Assembly: GCA_949130485.1 (NCBI GenBank)
Contig: OX422183.1
Location: 22,065,202 to 22,129,201, forward strand
Origin: Agelas oroides
Taxonomy: Eukaryota; Porifera; Demospongiae; Agelasida; Agelasidae
Reading direction: 5' to 3'
Length of the DNA stretch: 64,000 bases
Made by a program: the position numbers and the translations under genes. Positions 21,837 through 39,748 of this stretch are shown here, piece by piece; within the stretch, counting starts at the first letter, position 1; every line of letters starts with the position of its first letter. The notes below the pieces were generated by a model. It did not search any database. It was not told where the DNA came from and worked only from the letters and a program-made list of their open reading frames with translations.

Positions 21837-22500
21837 CCTCCACAGACCAAAGGGAACAGTGACAGCTGGGTTGGGGAAAACATGGCAAGTGCTGGAGTGG
21901 GACGAACACGTGATGTTTGACATCACAAATCCGTTCTGGATGACCATGGCTGGTAGTATGTTGTTGAGGGACGGCAACATCAGGGGGGCATTGTGGAAGG
22001 TCATGTGATGCGCCGGGTGAACATACCACTGGTTAGTCATGTGGTGCACGGTTGCTAGCTGTACATGTTCAGTTGCTAGCGACAGCATTTGTAGCATGAG
22101 AAGACACACAGATATAAGGAGTGCATTTCGAGGGGTCACATTACTCACTTGGCAGCAGGGGCGGTAGACGTAGCTACTGCCGTTGCCTTTCGTAGGCCTT
22201 CATTTGAACTTTCCGGTGCCCAGTAATGATCACCATCTGGAGATAAGGAGGGGAAGGAAAAAGTGAATGAGGGAGGCTAAACGATCTACACTGGGTCAGG
22301 AAAGCTCGAGTTCAGGCAGTCGTTTGATGTCACATGACTAACCGATAGGGTGGGGTCTGGGCACGAGCGCACAGTTGACTGAGTTGTCCTTCGACTACAA
22401 AACAGAGACGCAACTAAGCTAGCTAAAACCTGTTATGTCTGGTTTCATGTCGAGGACAACCTACAAGATGGTGAAATTTATCTTAGTGCTGCACTGCTGG
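21837..22500 (-). other. Upstream region of the 2A/Death gene
   Basis: The open frame from 22148 to the 2A motif could be an N-terminal extension or simply 5' leader. No clear TATA box was found. Beyond 22150 no coding sequence is seen. Confidence 0.35.
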
Positions 22501-24801
22501 AGGACTGAGACATTGGATCAGCACTGAAGTTTGCTGTCTTGCTGATAAAGTTATCTTGATACCGACTAGCCACGAGTCCACGACTGCATGTGAAGATGAT
22601 GGGTGTGTGGAAAGAAGCGTAATAAGTCTGGCAACAGTATATTAGATGCATGCTTTTAGGACTTCAATGGAAGCCGGTAACTTCAATCGATAGAACTAAG
22701 TCATATTTGAGGATGATAGACACATCGGAACCTTTAGTAGTACACAGGTGTTCATAGTTTAAAGGCCACTCAAGTATTGATCAGTACATATGGAACTAGA
22801 GTGTCTTTAGCGTCATTGCCTGGCTCCTCTGGGTCCAGCTTTTGTTAGCTAGGTAGGAGCTTGAGAATGAGGCTAAGTGTCCTTAGTAACCCTAGAGGGT
22901 GTACAGTTAATTCAGTGTGTCATTTATCACTGAAGACAATAACCTAGCTGTTAGCATGCACTCCAGCCATTACATGATCAATGGTCTGCAACAGGTCACA
23001 ATTGTGTAGGCATGAGGATTTTGAAATCTCAACATTTTAGCAGAGGGGATTTCAATCTAGTTATGTACCCATATTAGCAAAGGATACCTAGGATCACATA
23101 CATGTTAGCATACAAACACTGCTAGGTTTATGGGAAGATCAGATTGCAGGATTTAAACTGAAATTCCAGCAAGCAAAGTGTTTATGGTAGCTAGCCTCAT
23201 TCTCAGGCTCTCCCCTGCTGAGGGGGAGAGCATTGGACTGAGGCTATATAACTATACCATATACACACTTGGAGAGCCTGAGAACAAGGCTATATGGTAG
23301 TTACAAACTCCTTGTACTTTGGCTTTTTACTGTACAGTCATGTATTAGGGTACCACCATCTTAAGCTAATGAACAGAATGTAAGTATGTATGATGTTCAT
23401 TAAAATATCAACCTGAAACTGAGAAAGCAGCAGAACGGTGAACAAAACATTGAAAAGAACTACACACTCTGCTGTACAAAAGAGGTAGAGGCGAGCTCTT
23501 GAGAGGTGTGTTACTGTCGTAGTGTGTTTGAAAGGTGGTATAGCAAGTGTGGCTTGGATGTATGAATTACTCTGCCATTACAGGAAACAGGTTTCATTCT
23601 AAAAGGGTGCCTCACATAGAAATTTGCCCCCGGTTCCGGAATTACACCACGTGCATGATGTGATGTCATCATCCGCTGTTGATTGTCAACTTCATCATCA
23701 ACATGCTTGCTTACATTAGTAGCGTGAGAGTCTGGCCTGCGAGACTAACTGCACATACAGTTACTCGTAATTGGGAATTTGTGTACACCTGTCTCTTAAT
23801 TCGTTATCACGTGTAGGAAACAGGAAAGAGTCATGTCTTCCTCTAACAAAGGAGTGAGGATATATACTAATGTTAGCATTTGTGCATGTGCATGCAGTCA
23901 GCATGATCTGATATGAGCCTTAAAACTTTTGTTGATTTGGCTGTCCATTTGCATGTGTGTAGTGAAGAAAATTGCGGAATACCAACTTGCACATTAAACA
24001 GAACACAGTATAGAAGTATAACTAGCAACCTTGATGGTTGTGAGAATTAAAGGAGGAATGCAGCTACACCTGTGAATTGCTTTATGTTGCTTAGCTAGCT
24101 ACCCGCCACACACTCAGAGAATTTTTTTTTTTAGTTCCAATATAATTATTTACCATTGGCATTGAGTAAGAATTTCAAGTTGCACTGCATTCATTACTGC
24201 TAAGTTGGGTCAGACAGACCATTCATTATAATTCCACTTTCACTTTTGTAGGGTGGTGAAAAACAGGGTTAACAGTCATTATGGCATCGATATAATTTAT
24301 TTAAAGCAATATAGATCTAATCACAATAAATGAAACAATAAACTTCACATTATAACTGATGATAGATATAGCAGCTTTCAGTGTTCCATGAGCAACATCC
24401 AATCAAATATTGCAGAGTTTTTGTTCTCGAATTGGCTCACTGGCTCGGCTGTCACGCTTACAATTTACTAGAAACCGCATCAGATCTATGATCTTTGAAT
24501 GTATTTCACCACGAAGCCACAGGCACGAGGAAGTCGAATTATTATTAAATTTGTTTACCAGGAGGTCTGGCTTCACCGTTTGAATACAAATATCAGTGGA
24601 GTTATGGCGATAGATGTCTCTTGGTCTGGTGCGTGGAGTCTGTGCGTGTGGCAGCATCACAAGGTAGACTGTCCAGTAACTTTGTGATGATACGTAGAAT
24701 CGAAAGCAGTGAAGCATGTTTAGTACCTGTTTGAATATAGCTAGCCACAAGCACTTTCAGCTCTGTGTGTGTCAGACGTAGCTAGAATCAGGTTATCATG
24801 G
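22501..24801. other. Intergenic, only MITE hairpins recognised
   Basis: No gene found. A 55-bp hairpin at 23192-23246 (TAGCCTCATTCTCAGG...GGACTGAGGCTA, with CTCTCCCC/GGGGAGAG inside) and right-end fragments near 22850-22880 and 23266-23296 belong to the TAG(T/C)CTCGT family. A 115-aa minus frame (24403-24750) has no domain. Confidence 0.45.
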
Positions 24802-25611
24802 CAGTACAGGGCCGTAGCAAGCTATTTCAAGGTGGTGCGGCCGAAGTCTACATACCGCAAGTTGTATCTAGGGGGGTCTGGGAGCATGCTCCCCCAGGAA
24901 TAATTTCAATACTTGCTACTCTCTGTGAGGTAGTGATCGCACATTGCGCGCGCAACTTAGTGCACGTAGTAGCTACATATATAAGGCATGCCCCCGCACC
25001 AACAAATTTGCTCGGAGATCGCTTCTTAGCTGTATCATCAGCAAGCAGGTTTCTGATTCACATAATTTGAGTACCAGAGGCATAGAAAAGACTCTTTGAT
25101 TGGGGGGGTACAGGTTTTAGTTTGTAGTACAGGATATTATTTAGTGGGTGTGGCACAGACTGAAAATTTGGGGGGGCACATGCCCCCAGTGCCTCCCCTG
25201 GTTCCTACGCCTATGAGTGCTGTATGAGTAGTCTTGTTCCCAGGCTCCCTCCCGCACAGCTTTCTGTCGTTGGTAGTATGTACTGTGAATGATGGAAAGC
25301 TGGACAGGGCCTGGGGAATGAGGCTAGTGAATTCTGATTCCATATATGAACTTAGCTGCGTGCACGTGTCGAGGCAGCATGGGCTTCGTTGCAGTAAAGG
25401 AATGGCCATCGAGTAAACCAAAATGGCTGAAAATCCTAACGCAAGGTTGCCATTTTTGTCAGTGAAATTTGTACGATGATGGGCAGCCGTTTTCCGAGTC
25501 GTCTCGATCGGCATGCCATGTATTCAAAGTGCGCATGTGCACGTTTAGTCTGCCAAAAAGTGGTCGGGCCAAAACCCGACCAGCCTGACCGCTTGCTAGG
25601 GCCATGCAGTA
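24802..25611. mobile_element. 800-bp CAGGGCC-type DNA element with 5-bp target duplication
   Basis: The element is 24807-25606: left CAGGGCCGTAGCAAGC, right GCTTGCTAGGGCCATG, flanked on both sides by CAGTA (24802-24806, 25607-25611). The right part has the self-complementary block GTCGGGCC AAAA CCCGAC. Other insertions lie inside: a probable second element (about 25072-25216, ends CAGAGGCATAG and CTACGCCTATG) and a MITE at 25229-25326. No transposase. The hAT superfamily is possible (termini start CAG; some hAT groups make short duplications), but this is unproven. Confidence 0.75.
25229..25326. mobile_element. MITE nested in the 24807 element
   Basis: 98 bp, left TAGTCTTGTTCCCAGG, right CCTGGGGAATGAGGCTA. 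Family of 46131-46764. No matching target duplication was found. Confidence 0.6.
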
Positions 25612-26328
25612 TAAACTCAGCTCAAGAGTGGCTACATGTATCAAATTGCAGGATTTTGTATTTTCAACTATCAGCTATGAATTTCCCATTTTCAGCTCAA
25701 TTCAATGTGTCCCACAACAAACTTGGGATATCAAAGCCATTGAAAGAGCCCAGACCGCATATGCATTGGCCAATCATTTTTTTGTGAAGTGCCATTTTGC
25801 GCATGTGCAAGTTAAAGCACAAGGTTTAGTGATCTATTAGGACTGACACTTTGGGTTCAAGTTTGAAATACAAGCCTGTCTCCTTATCTTGGTTTGATTT
25901 CAGTGACAGTTTGCCTTCAAAATGGCCACCAATTACAGCTTAAATAACATACGGAACACGTACGCCAGATATATATTATGTATATTATATATATGTGTAT
26001 AATTATATGAAAAATCAACAATCAACTCACTAGTGTGTGGCTCGATCACGCTTGCCCCATGGTGAAATCACTACATGCAAAAACCTAATAACAGACATTT
26101 TGATTCCCAAGCCTTTAGTTGAAACAGTGTATAGCTGAGTGTAAGTCAGTAATGGAGGTTCATGCATGATCTAACCATGAAGCCACCCACTGGAGGTAGC
26201 TGTAATGTCTAGCTATTGTTGAAGCACCCACACTGTCAATTAGTATCTAAGCAGCCATTGAAGATTGCTTTTTTGAGCCTAATCATGAACCACACCTACT
26301 TTTAAACAAGTGCGCCTGTTTCTCGTGT
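25612..26328. other. Intergenic upstream of the receptor gene
   Basis: No gene found. An AT microsatellite-like stretch lies at 25968-26005. The sequence TGCGCATGTGCAAG near 25798-25811 resembles sequence inside several local transposons. Confidence 0.4.
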
Positions 26329-26512
26329 ATTTTGATCACACTATAATATTATTGTATTTGAAATGCTGTAGCACAGAACTTCCATTAAGGGCAGGGTTCA
26401 CATGTGCTATGTAGATCGATGCATCTGCATCTACACAATTAATGCCTTTGAGCCCTGCCTTTAGTGGAAGTTCTGCTCTATAGCATTTTGAACACGGTAA
26501 TATGATCAAAAT
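26329..26512. mobile_element. Near-palindromic MITE upstream of the receptor gene
   Basis: Ends ATTTTGATCA and TGATCAAAAT. The inverted repeat extends about 70 bp each side (AGAACTTCCATTAAGGGCAG versus the complement of CTGCCTTTAGTGGAAGTTCT). A related sequence (GAACTTCTGGTAAGGGTGGG) occurs near 30060 in an intron of the receptor gene. It lies about 160 bp before the proposed start codon. Confidence 0.6.
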
Positions 26513-26673
26513 AAGCGATGGAATGATGTTCAATTTCTACCTGGGACTGCCGCATATTGACTAAGTGCTGCTTGTCGGCCACAAGGATGGCTACATCTTG
26601 ACATTAATTCTTGGCTCATATGTACTAATTGACTTTACCACCACTGGGCAGCTAGCAGTCTCCTTACAAGGGA

Positions 26674-32110
<5,437 letters not shown>

Positions 32111-32704
32111 TGTTTGTACCATGTTGTCTTGTATATACCCAACCTGTTTATTATATCCTTGGCCGTCAGTCTGTAATACCTATTTGGAACATTATTGTAA
32201 ACAACCTCATTCCCAATCTCCTCCAACATATCAGGAAGTGCCCTGGTCACACTTGCTATGTTTTCCATATGTCCTGAGTCAGCAGATAATTTTGGTAGGT
32301 GACTATTTATTACTGATTACTAAATTTGGTAACAATGTATGTAACTGATTATCAGATATTAGATACTGTTTCAGATATTAGATACACTGTTGTAATAAGA
32401 AAGATCCAAGATCTTACAATGTTCAACTAAGATGAACTACCAAATATGTCCACATACATACGCAATGCTGTATTTACTATTAAACCACGAGTCCTTTAGT
32501 CCTCAATTTTCGGGACGATACCAGCAGTCTCAATCTGCTTTACTACTGCTTCGAGACCTTCTTTTGGGAAGATGACATTGCAGTGCCTTTCATCACTTAT
32601 GTTGCCATGGTACTTCATGTACTACCCACTTTTGAGCATCTCCCTGAGGGAATCTGCACACCTACATAATGAAACACTGACATTAACGAAAGTAATAACC
32701 TGCA
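32111..32704. other. 3' flank of the receptor gene; minus-strand coding remnant
   Basis: On the minus strand 32618-32496 encodes 40 residues ending in stop: a Met, then YHGNISDERHCNVIFPKEG and a Lys/Glu-rich helix. It looks like the C-terminus of a conserved protein, but I cannot name it. Upstream the frame is closed by TAG, so it is either a last exon or a decayed fragment. Confidence 0.35.
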
Positions 32705-32816
32705 TCCAAACAGTATAGTCTCATTCCCAGGTCCCTGCTCATCTTTCTGTCTCTTGCAGTTCTGCAAAGGATGGAAAGCTGGACGGAGGCTTGGGAACGA
32801 GGCTATCCAAACAGTA
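32705..32816. mobile_element. 90-bp MITE with perfect 11-bp target duplication
   Basis: The element is 32716-32805: TAGTCTCATTCCCAGG at the left, TTGGGAACGAGGCTA at the right. TCCAAACAGTA occurs on both sides (32705-32715, 32806-32816). Confidence 0.8.
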
Positions 32817-33392
32817 TAGCTCTTTATCATATGTCTCACTCGCACGAATGTATGGGAGTCAATGGGGAAGCCTTGCAGCTACATGCAGTTTCCTTTTTTT
32901 ACCACAAGTCACACGAAAATATGTATTAGTAACTACAAGTCACAGGCACTGTGTCTAACGTGCAATGAAATCGAAGGTTCAAAATCATTATCACCATAGT
33001 ACCAAGCTATACCGGAAAAAACATCACTCATTTGTTGCCACATACTTGTAACAATGGCAACAAAGTCGTGATATTTCTGGTATAGCTTAGTACTATATGG
33101 TGATACTTATATAATATCACATTCAAATATATAGCACCAACCAAAAACTTTTCAAGATTGAACTGAAACACAAGTGTAATCTCTCATACACAAGCCCATG
33201 AAAAATCTACTGCATGAACAATGAGCTTTACCACATTGTTCCTCAAAGAGGGGGATGGGTACTGTATTTGAGTGATGGTATTAATTTCCACATCTACCTA
33301 CCCAAATATTCTAGCCCACATATCCAGCAGTACACTAGTCTCATGCCAAAACCCTCTCCCATGTGCGAGAAAGAGGGTCTGATGTTCTGAGT

Positions 33393-34044
33393 GGGTGTAT
33401 GAAAAATCTGGAACGCCAGAATGGCCGGAACAGCCGGAACAAGCGGAAATTAGGAGCTTGAAGCAGCAATATGGAAGTTGGGTATGCACGCCTGGAAGAC
33501 CGGCACATATGTGCAACCCAGTTTCGAATGCACCCAGCCTAAAAATAGACGAAGCAATCCAACACTATCGTAGAAAAGACCTTCAAGCAACGGCTAAAAG
33601 GATTTTCGACGGTCACAGAATTATTACCGGTATGTACCTTTGCTGGTGTGAATATGTGTTGGAAGTTTACCTGCCAATTGTTTTGTATTAAGTAATCCCA
33701 CACAGTACAACTTATATCCTACGCACTACTTGTTCTCCCACGTTTAACTGGCCAATCATCTCGGCAAATGTCTAAACATACCTTTGCTGGAACTGCCAGC
33801 CAACTTTTGTCATGGGTTGCCAGTCTGTTTCCGAGTACATAGTACCCGCCATTGTAGTTTGTACTGCAAATACCGGTGCCTGAACGCAGCTAGTTCACAA
33901 GATACAACGCAATGAATCAACACGACACAAAATTCCCATTTTTCAGGATATATTTCTGTGCATGCGCATTGGGGTATAGGATTAATTTCCTCCTAATTTC
34001 CGCTTGTTCAGGCTGTTCCGGCATTCCGGGTTTTCCATACACCC
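33393..34044. mobile_element. 652-bp element with ~60-bp terminal inverted repeats
   Basis: The left arm GGGTGTATGAAAAATCTGG through CAAGCGGAAATTAGGAG is inverted at the right (CTCCTAATTTCCGCTTG through CCATACACCC). The target duplication is unclear (GTTCT shared). Inside, 33520-33630 looks like part of an exon: open frame DEAIQHYRRKDLQATAKRIF followed by a GTATGT donor, which might be a captured gene fragment. Confidence 0.65.
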
Positions 34045-34600
34045 GTTCTCTTGTCACATTGGTGCAGAATCACTCTCCAATTTCAGAGCTTGAATTAAAT
34101 TGCAGAACATGTGACTATATGTGCATGATGTAAATGAATGTATTTTGAATTGGAGGTATACCTATAATTGGTTGCCTCACAGTTTGTTCTCGCCTGTCCC
34201 ATGAATCTTTGAAGCCTTCTCTACTTGTAAACCACACGATGCAGAAGTCTAAGCCCATCAGAAAGCTATGACATTCTTTATCCATAGGCCCTGCCCCATG
34301 TAACAAGACTTGTTGCTCAGAACACCAGACTCAGGTGCATTAAGGCCTGACTCCCGGAAGAGCCACAAAATTTCAGTTGAATTTTAAGTGTTATATTCCT
34401 GGTCATATTTGTAGAAATGTTCAAGCTTTTCACTACAAACTTTCAACAATGATAGTATGGACATTCCTTCATTTATGGCTGCAACCACGCCCACCAATGA
34501 TGTCATTATTCCCGGCAAATTCACACACTTGTTCAACAAACTTTCATTGAGGCAGCCATCTTCTACTTGGTCAAACTGGCTCTGCATTTCACATGTAGTA
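34045..34600. other. Intergenic with one uncharacterised minus-strand frame
   Basis: A 95-aa minus frame (34384-34671) includes CEMQSQFDQVEDGCLNESLL and a hydrophobic stretch (IMTSLVGVVAAINEG). I recognise no domain, and it overlaps the start of a repeat module, so a real gene is doubtful. Confidence 0.3.
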
Positions 34601-34605
34601 GTTGT

Positions 34606-35149
34606 GTCGAGTGGGGGAGCACCAACACCAGCTGGCACATCGATCTTCATTATGTGAAAATTTCCGCACATACATAAAGTGTGAAGTTAAAACATATTGG
34701 GATATGGGGATGGGGCATTTATGGCTCAAATGGGTGGGGCAGTTATTGCAAAGTGAGTTACTGTTTTGGGGGATATGCTCAAAAAATGCTGGTCTTTAGG
34801 GGGGTACCCTTTCCGGTCATCTATGACCACTGAACTTCCGACCCGTACTACAGAAAGGGTGGGACCACTCCCCACCTAAGGCTTGCTTTGAGTGAGGAGC
34901 CCAGTTCTTGGTTGGCATTCACAGAGCTATGAATATAATTACTAAGCAAATTGGGGGTGGGGCTCAATACGTGGAGTTAGTTACCATAACAACTAGCGAA
35001 CCAACACACTGACTGTCGTAGACTCGTTGTTGTCTTATCTTGGTGGGGCGTCTGGGAGGCTTGTTGTTTGGCAGTAGGCGTTTCTGTACCGAAGATTCTT
35101 TTGCTGGACATTCGGGTCTGTACTGTGGCGGCTTTCTTGCGGTGAGTAT
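34606..35149. repeat. 'TGTCGAG' repeat module, copy 1
   Basis: Starts at AGTTGTGTCGAGTGGGGGAG and continues through CCGACCCGTACTACAGAAAG to GTCTGTACTGTGGCGG. Homologous to 38850-39536 and, for its first half, 40993-41345. All three share the same left boundary, so this is the end of an interspersed repeat of unknown class. Confidence 0.65.
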
Positions 35150-35571
35150 ACTAGCTCTTGGGCAAAGCCTGAACACTACGCATTCTAATGCTATGGCTTG
35201 CAGAAGAACATATTATAGTAGCTTCGAATGCCTTTTAGGTGGCACAACTCAGCCTAAAGCTGCAGTTTCATGCACACAATGCAAAAGTCCAAGAGGCCAA
35301 AAGTAAGCCAAACCTTTGGTGGTTCGTTTTTAGTGGCAAACACGAGGAACGGAGATAGTCTAACAGGCTGTCTAACACAAAGTAGTCAGGACCTTCTCTT
35401 CGAGTGGCCATTATGCAGCTAAGAGAGCAATTATTACATCACGGTTTACTTAGCGCACACTCCAGTGGTTAGTTTGTGTACAGTACAGTACAAAGCAGAA
35501 GCAACAGTGCGGGCAACGCTAAATGCGTGCTAAGCTTAACAATGTTTGTTCTCCAGTGTCTTGCACTAGTG

Positions 35572-36079
35572 TAATGCAGGGCCGTAGCCATCAAATTTGG
35601 AGTGGTCAGGTTAGTAGTGCGTACGTAAGCACGCAACAGCTAGGGGGGTCTGGGGGCATGCCCCCCCCCCCCCCCCCCCCCCCCACCCCCAGAGAATTTA
35701 GAGGCTATGAGGTTGCTTCTGAGACCATTTTTGGGCAAAAACGATGCTTCTCGGAGGTCAGACGACCGTTTTACATCAGTGCATGAACATCTGCCCGTTG
35801 CGCCATATAGCACTGCATGGTTTCGGCTTTCCGATCGTTCGCTAATCTCACAAGCCACACCCTAGTCTTCGCCGATCGTTCGGTTGGAAGAACGGAAAAT
35901 TGTTGAAAGACTCGGTCTTTCGCACTGTTCGCAGCCATCCGTCGTGTATTATGTTGCAACATGTCACCATGCTGTGTGCGTGCCATGGGCGTTTGCTGAG
36001 CATTGGCCCTATTTGGCGAGGGAAAAAGTGGTCCGGTTGAAACCGGACTAACTGGACTGGTGGCTACGGCCCTGTAATG
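35572..36079. mobile_element. 498-bp CAGGGCC-type element with TAATG duplication
   Basis: The element is 35577-36074: left CAGGGCCGTAGCCA, right TGGCTACGGCCCTG, a perfect 14-bp inverted repeat. TAATG on each side (35572-35576, 36075-36079). It contains a long C-run (35661-35683) after GGGGGCATGCCCCC and a CCGGTTGAAACCGG palindrome. Same family as 24807, 37020 and 37980. Confidence 0.85.
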
Positions 36080-37014
36080 TGAATCCTTAGAACATCTGGA
36101 GTCAGGCCTTAACATACCTGAGGACCTTTCCACTTCTATGCGGGCAACTATATATTGCTGACTGCAAAGACGAAGGTAACACACTAAAGCTATATCTACC
36201 CGAAAAGAAGACATTGTAGCAGTCTTGTAAACGCTTGTGCTTGAGCGTGCGTGGGCATCTGGCTCAGTCCACCCCCGCATGATTAAATCGTGTCTACCTT
36301 CGACGTCATGCACGTGATAAAACGTACCAGGCTCTCCCCCTCCTTAGCGGTGAAAGCCTGGGAATGAGGCTAAGCACAAGACTGAGTATTGTGTAAGGCA
36401 AACTGTACAAACCTACAATGATCTCTCACCATTGAGACTGCCACGATGCTTATCATTGCATTCCAAGGCTCCACAATGTTTACAGAGACACAACCTGCTT
36501 CCTGGTTACTGTGTAATACCACTCACTGTGTAATGCACCTGCAGGTCATCACATGGATACAGCTAGTCGCATCCCTTACTTTGCACAACCAAAGCTTTAT
36601 ACAATATGCACACACAGTTTCTTGGTGCTTCTTGCTTAACATAACTGCATGTACTGCAGCATAAATAGGTGGGCGTACTTTCGAGAGAGAAGAGCACTGT
36701 TTGCAACAACTTCATTCAAAAAAGTGAGGTAGGCCTACTTTCGGAGATGATGGATTGTTGTACATTGTTAAGCACTATAGATGGTTTTCATGGGGTGTGG
36801 CTTCACTCTGGAGGGCAAGAGTTGGGATGTGTACTTGTGTTCGGTGCTGTTGTGTGCAAAAACACAGGAGAGAAAGCACTACATCGAGTCCTTACCATTA
36901 GTGTGGAAAGATAAAAGAAGCTGGTTTTCTGAAGGTGAAAGGTCCGCTGTACAGCCGCCACCTGATTGCCCATTTGCCCTCTGGAAGTAGGATGCTTAAT
37001 TGACATTTGGAAAC
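36080..37014. other. Intergenic, no recognised gene
   Basis: Only short frames. At 36325-36374 lies a right-end fragment of the TAG(T/C)CTCGT MITE family (AAAGCCTGGGAATGAGGCTA). Confidence 0.4.
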
Positions 37015-37620
37015 CATCTCAGGCCCGTAGGCACAGGGGGGGTTCAAGGGGGTTTGCTCAAACCCCCCTTTTGGCCTCCAAAAGATTTTATACACCGCCT
37101 AGCTATACATTTTAAGTGCCCTACCATTTGCAAGTGGTCCACTAGCCTCGCTGCCATTGAGAATCACCGCTGTTCAAACAAGGTTGGTTGCAGCTATGCA
37201 CCCTGCAGAACGTGCATGTAGGCGGTTTAGCAATTAAAGGACGCGCATAAATACGTGCATAAATACGTGTGCAAATAAATCGCCATTTCAGGCACTCGTG
37301 AGTTCATCAGTCGTCCTTCTAGTGGGTCACCGCCAACAATGCTGTTCTGCTAACCTTAGTACCTTCTCTCGTGGAAATTCAATGTCACGTGCCTTGGCAA
37401 ATGCACATAAGGACATCTAAAAATTGGATGCAATGCTCTGCGAGCCATACAGCTACTACAGCTCTGCTTTTGTCCCAAAATGGCCTCAGAAGCAATCTCA
37501 GAGCATCTAATTTTCTAAAAATTTCCGGGGGAGCATGCCCCCAGACCCCCCTACTCTTGCATGCTTATGCACACATTCATGTAACCCCCTTCTGAAAATC
37601 CGGGCTACGGGCCTGCATTT
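37015..37620. mobile_element. 596-bp CAGGCCCGTAG-type element
   Basis: The element is 37020-37615: left CAGGCCCGTAGGCAC, right GGGCTACGGGCCTG. Flanks CATCT and CATTT (5 bp, one mismatch). The interior has a GGGGGGGTTCAAGGGGG / CCCCCCTTTTGG pair and GGGGGAGCATGCCCCC. Confidence 0.65.
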
Positions 37621-37974
37621 ATATATGCATTGCAAGTCATGCACTCAAACACAGAGGTCAGCAGGAAGTCAGACTTTGTTTACTGTGTGTATACGTATTC
37701 AGCTAGAATAGCTTCCTTAACTTATGTAAAAACTTGTGCATGTGTGCTTGCAGACAGTAGATATTGGCAATCACTGGTAGCTACAGACATGCACAGTCTG
37801 AATGCTATGATATGGTATGATGGTGCTCTATATTGCTCGCTCAGGTTTGCCCCACATGTTCCACATTTCCACTAGTATAGCAGTAATGATGCTTAATCTT
37901 TACAGCATTGATCAACACCTCTCGTATGAAGCTACGTTGGTGTTCTTAGCTCCTAGTCAACCCAGATCACAAAT

Positions 37975-38656
37975 GGCAGCATGGCTGTAGCAAGCGGTCG
38001 GGCTGGTCGGGCTGGTCGGGTTTTGGCCCGACCACTTTTTCGGGGACCCAACTTGCACATGCGCATTTGAATTACGTACAGTCAGAAATAGTCGCTACAA
38101 GCCGTGTCATCCGATGTACCCTGATTTGCACCATTTACAGCAATTTTGGTTCACTCAATGGCCGTTCCTTCGCTATATGCTAAGTGCCACGAAGCCAAAG
38201 ACGTGACTGCTGGCCAACACGAGTTGTCTGCCTGCAACATGTACATGAAGCTAAGTTCAAATCTGGAATCTGCGATATGAATAGATCTTTCTCCATGTGG
38301 TCGTCTAGCTTGCCAAGAAACATAGGTAAGAAGCAATCTCCTAGCAAAATATTTTCTGTGGGAGCATGCCCGCAGACACCTTCTAAAAAGCTTGCTAAAG
38401 TGATCACATGCATGCAATCTGCGATCCGCTAACTTGGAGTATAGACGTGTAGGAACTATCAAATCCTCCTTACAAAGAATTTTACAGGTATTTTTGGCCA
38501 AAAATGGACTCAGAAATGATTTCTGAGCGTCTAATTTTTAAAATATTCCTTGGGGAGCATGCCCCCACACCCCCCCTAGCTGCTGCGTGCTTATTGCCAC
38601 AGGCACAGGACTTTTGGCCACACCACCTCCAAATAGCTTGCTATGGCCCTGGGCAG
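37975..38656. mobile_element. 672-bp CAGGGCC-type element with GGCAG duplication
   Basis: The element is 37980-38651: left CATGGCTGTAGCAAGC, right GCTTGCTATGGCCCTG (13 of 16 paired). Perfect flanking GGCAG. The interior shows CGGGCTGGTCGGG repeats with GGCCCGACCAC and two GGGAGCATGCCC blocks. Confidence 0.75.
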
Positions 38657-38849
38657 TAGCATGGCCATCTTGTTATGGTGAGTCACCAAATTAACAAAGC
38701 ATTCCAGCGTTAAGTATTTTTTGGCGAAAGTCCAAGAGATTGTGAGTCCACAAGTCCATAGAACACAGATTACATTAAGTTCGTACCATAGTCTCACACA
38801 AGAGCACCCATGGGCAGAATGCATTACAAGTTTAACAAGGTGGGGGGTA

Positions 38850-39536
38850 GTTGTATGTCGAGTGGGGGAGCACCAACACCGCTGGCACATCGATGTTCAA
38901 AATTTCACACATACATAAAGTGTGAAGTTAAAACATAAAGGGAGATGGGGATGGGGCATTTATGGCTTAGATGGATGGGGCATTTTATGGCTTAAATGGG
39001 TGGGGCATTTATGGCTTAAATGGGTGGGGCATTTTATGGCTTAAATGGGTGTGGTATTTATGACTTAAATGGGTGGGGCATTTATGGCTCAAATGGATGG
39101 GGCGGTTAGTTACTGTTTTTGGGAGATATGCTCAAAAAATACTGGTCTTCAGGGGAGTACCCTTTCCGGTCCTCGCATGACCACGGGTTTCGGTCCCTTT
39201 GAACTCCCGACCCGTGGCCTACTACAGAAAGGGCGGGACCACTCCCCGCCTAAGGTTTGCTTTGAGGAGCCCAGCTTTTGGTTGGCACATAGTGCTATGG
39301 GCATTCACAGTGCTATAAATATTCAAATTACTAAACAAATTGGGGGTGGGGCTCAATGGGTGGAGTTATCATATTAACTTATAATAACTAGGGGGATGGG
39401 CGAACGGTTAACGTACGGGATTCTGGCTCGCTATCGTGTCGTCTTGGTAGAACGTCTGGGAGGCTTGTTCTTCGCTGGTAGGCGCTCCTGTACCGAAGAT
39501 AATTCGGGTCTGTACTGCGGCGACCATCTCACGGTG
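38850..39536. repeat. 'TGTCGAG' repeat module, copy 2
   Basis: Longest copy. Contains a local tandem repeat of about 24-26 bp (TGGGGCATTTATGGCTTAAA) at 38945-39105. The first 352 bp are nearly identical to 40993-41345; homology with 34606-35149 continues to GTCTGTACTGCGGCG. Confidence 0.7.
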
Positions 39537-39748
39537 AGTATTATTAGTTGTTTGTGTGTGATGCTCGGTCGACGGGCTTTAAATGGGAGCGTGCTTCTCT
39601 TAGTAACGGCGTACCTATCCTAGTAACAGCATTGTTACGCTAGTTATGGCGTGTGCTTTACTATAGTAACGGTACGCCTAGGGCTGTAGTCGGTTCCATA
39701 AGGCTGAGCTAGGGCTAGGGCTGGGTTGGGGCTGCTTTGTGTTATCTG

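Noticed and set aside
21837-22148. Long N-terminal extension before the 2A motif
   Set aside because: Possible, but composition is not domain-like, and known 2A signal proteins start just before the hydrophobic run; kept only as an alternative.
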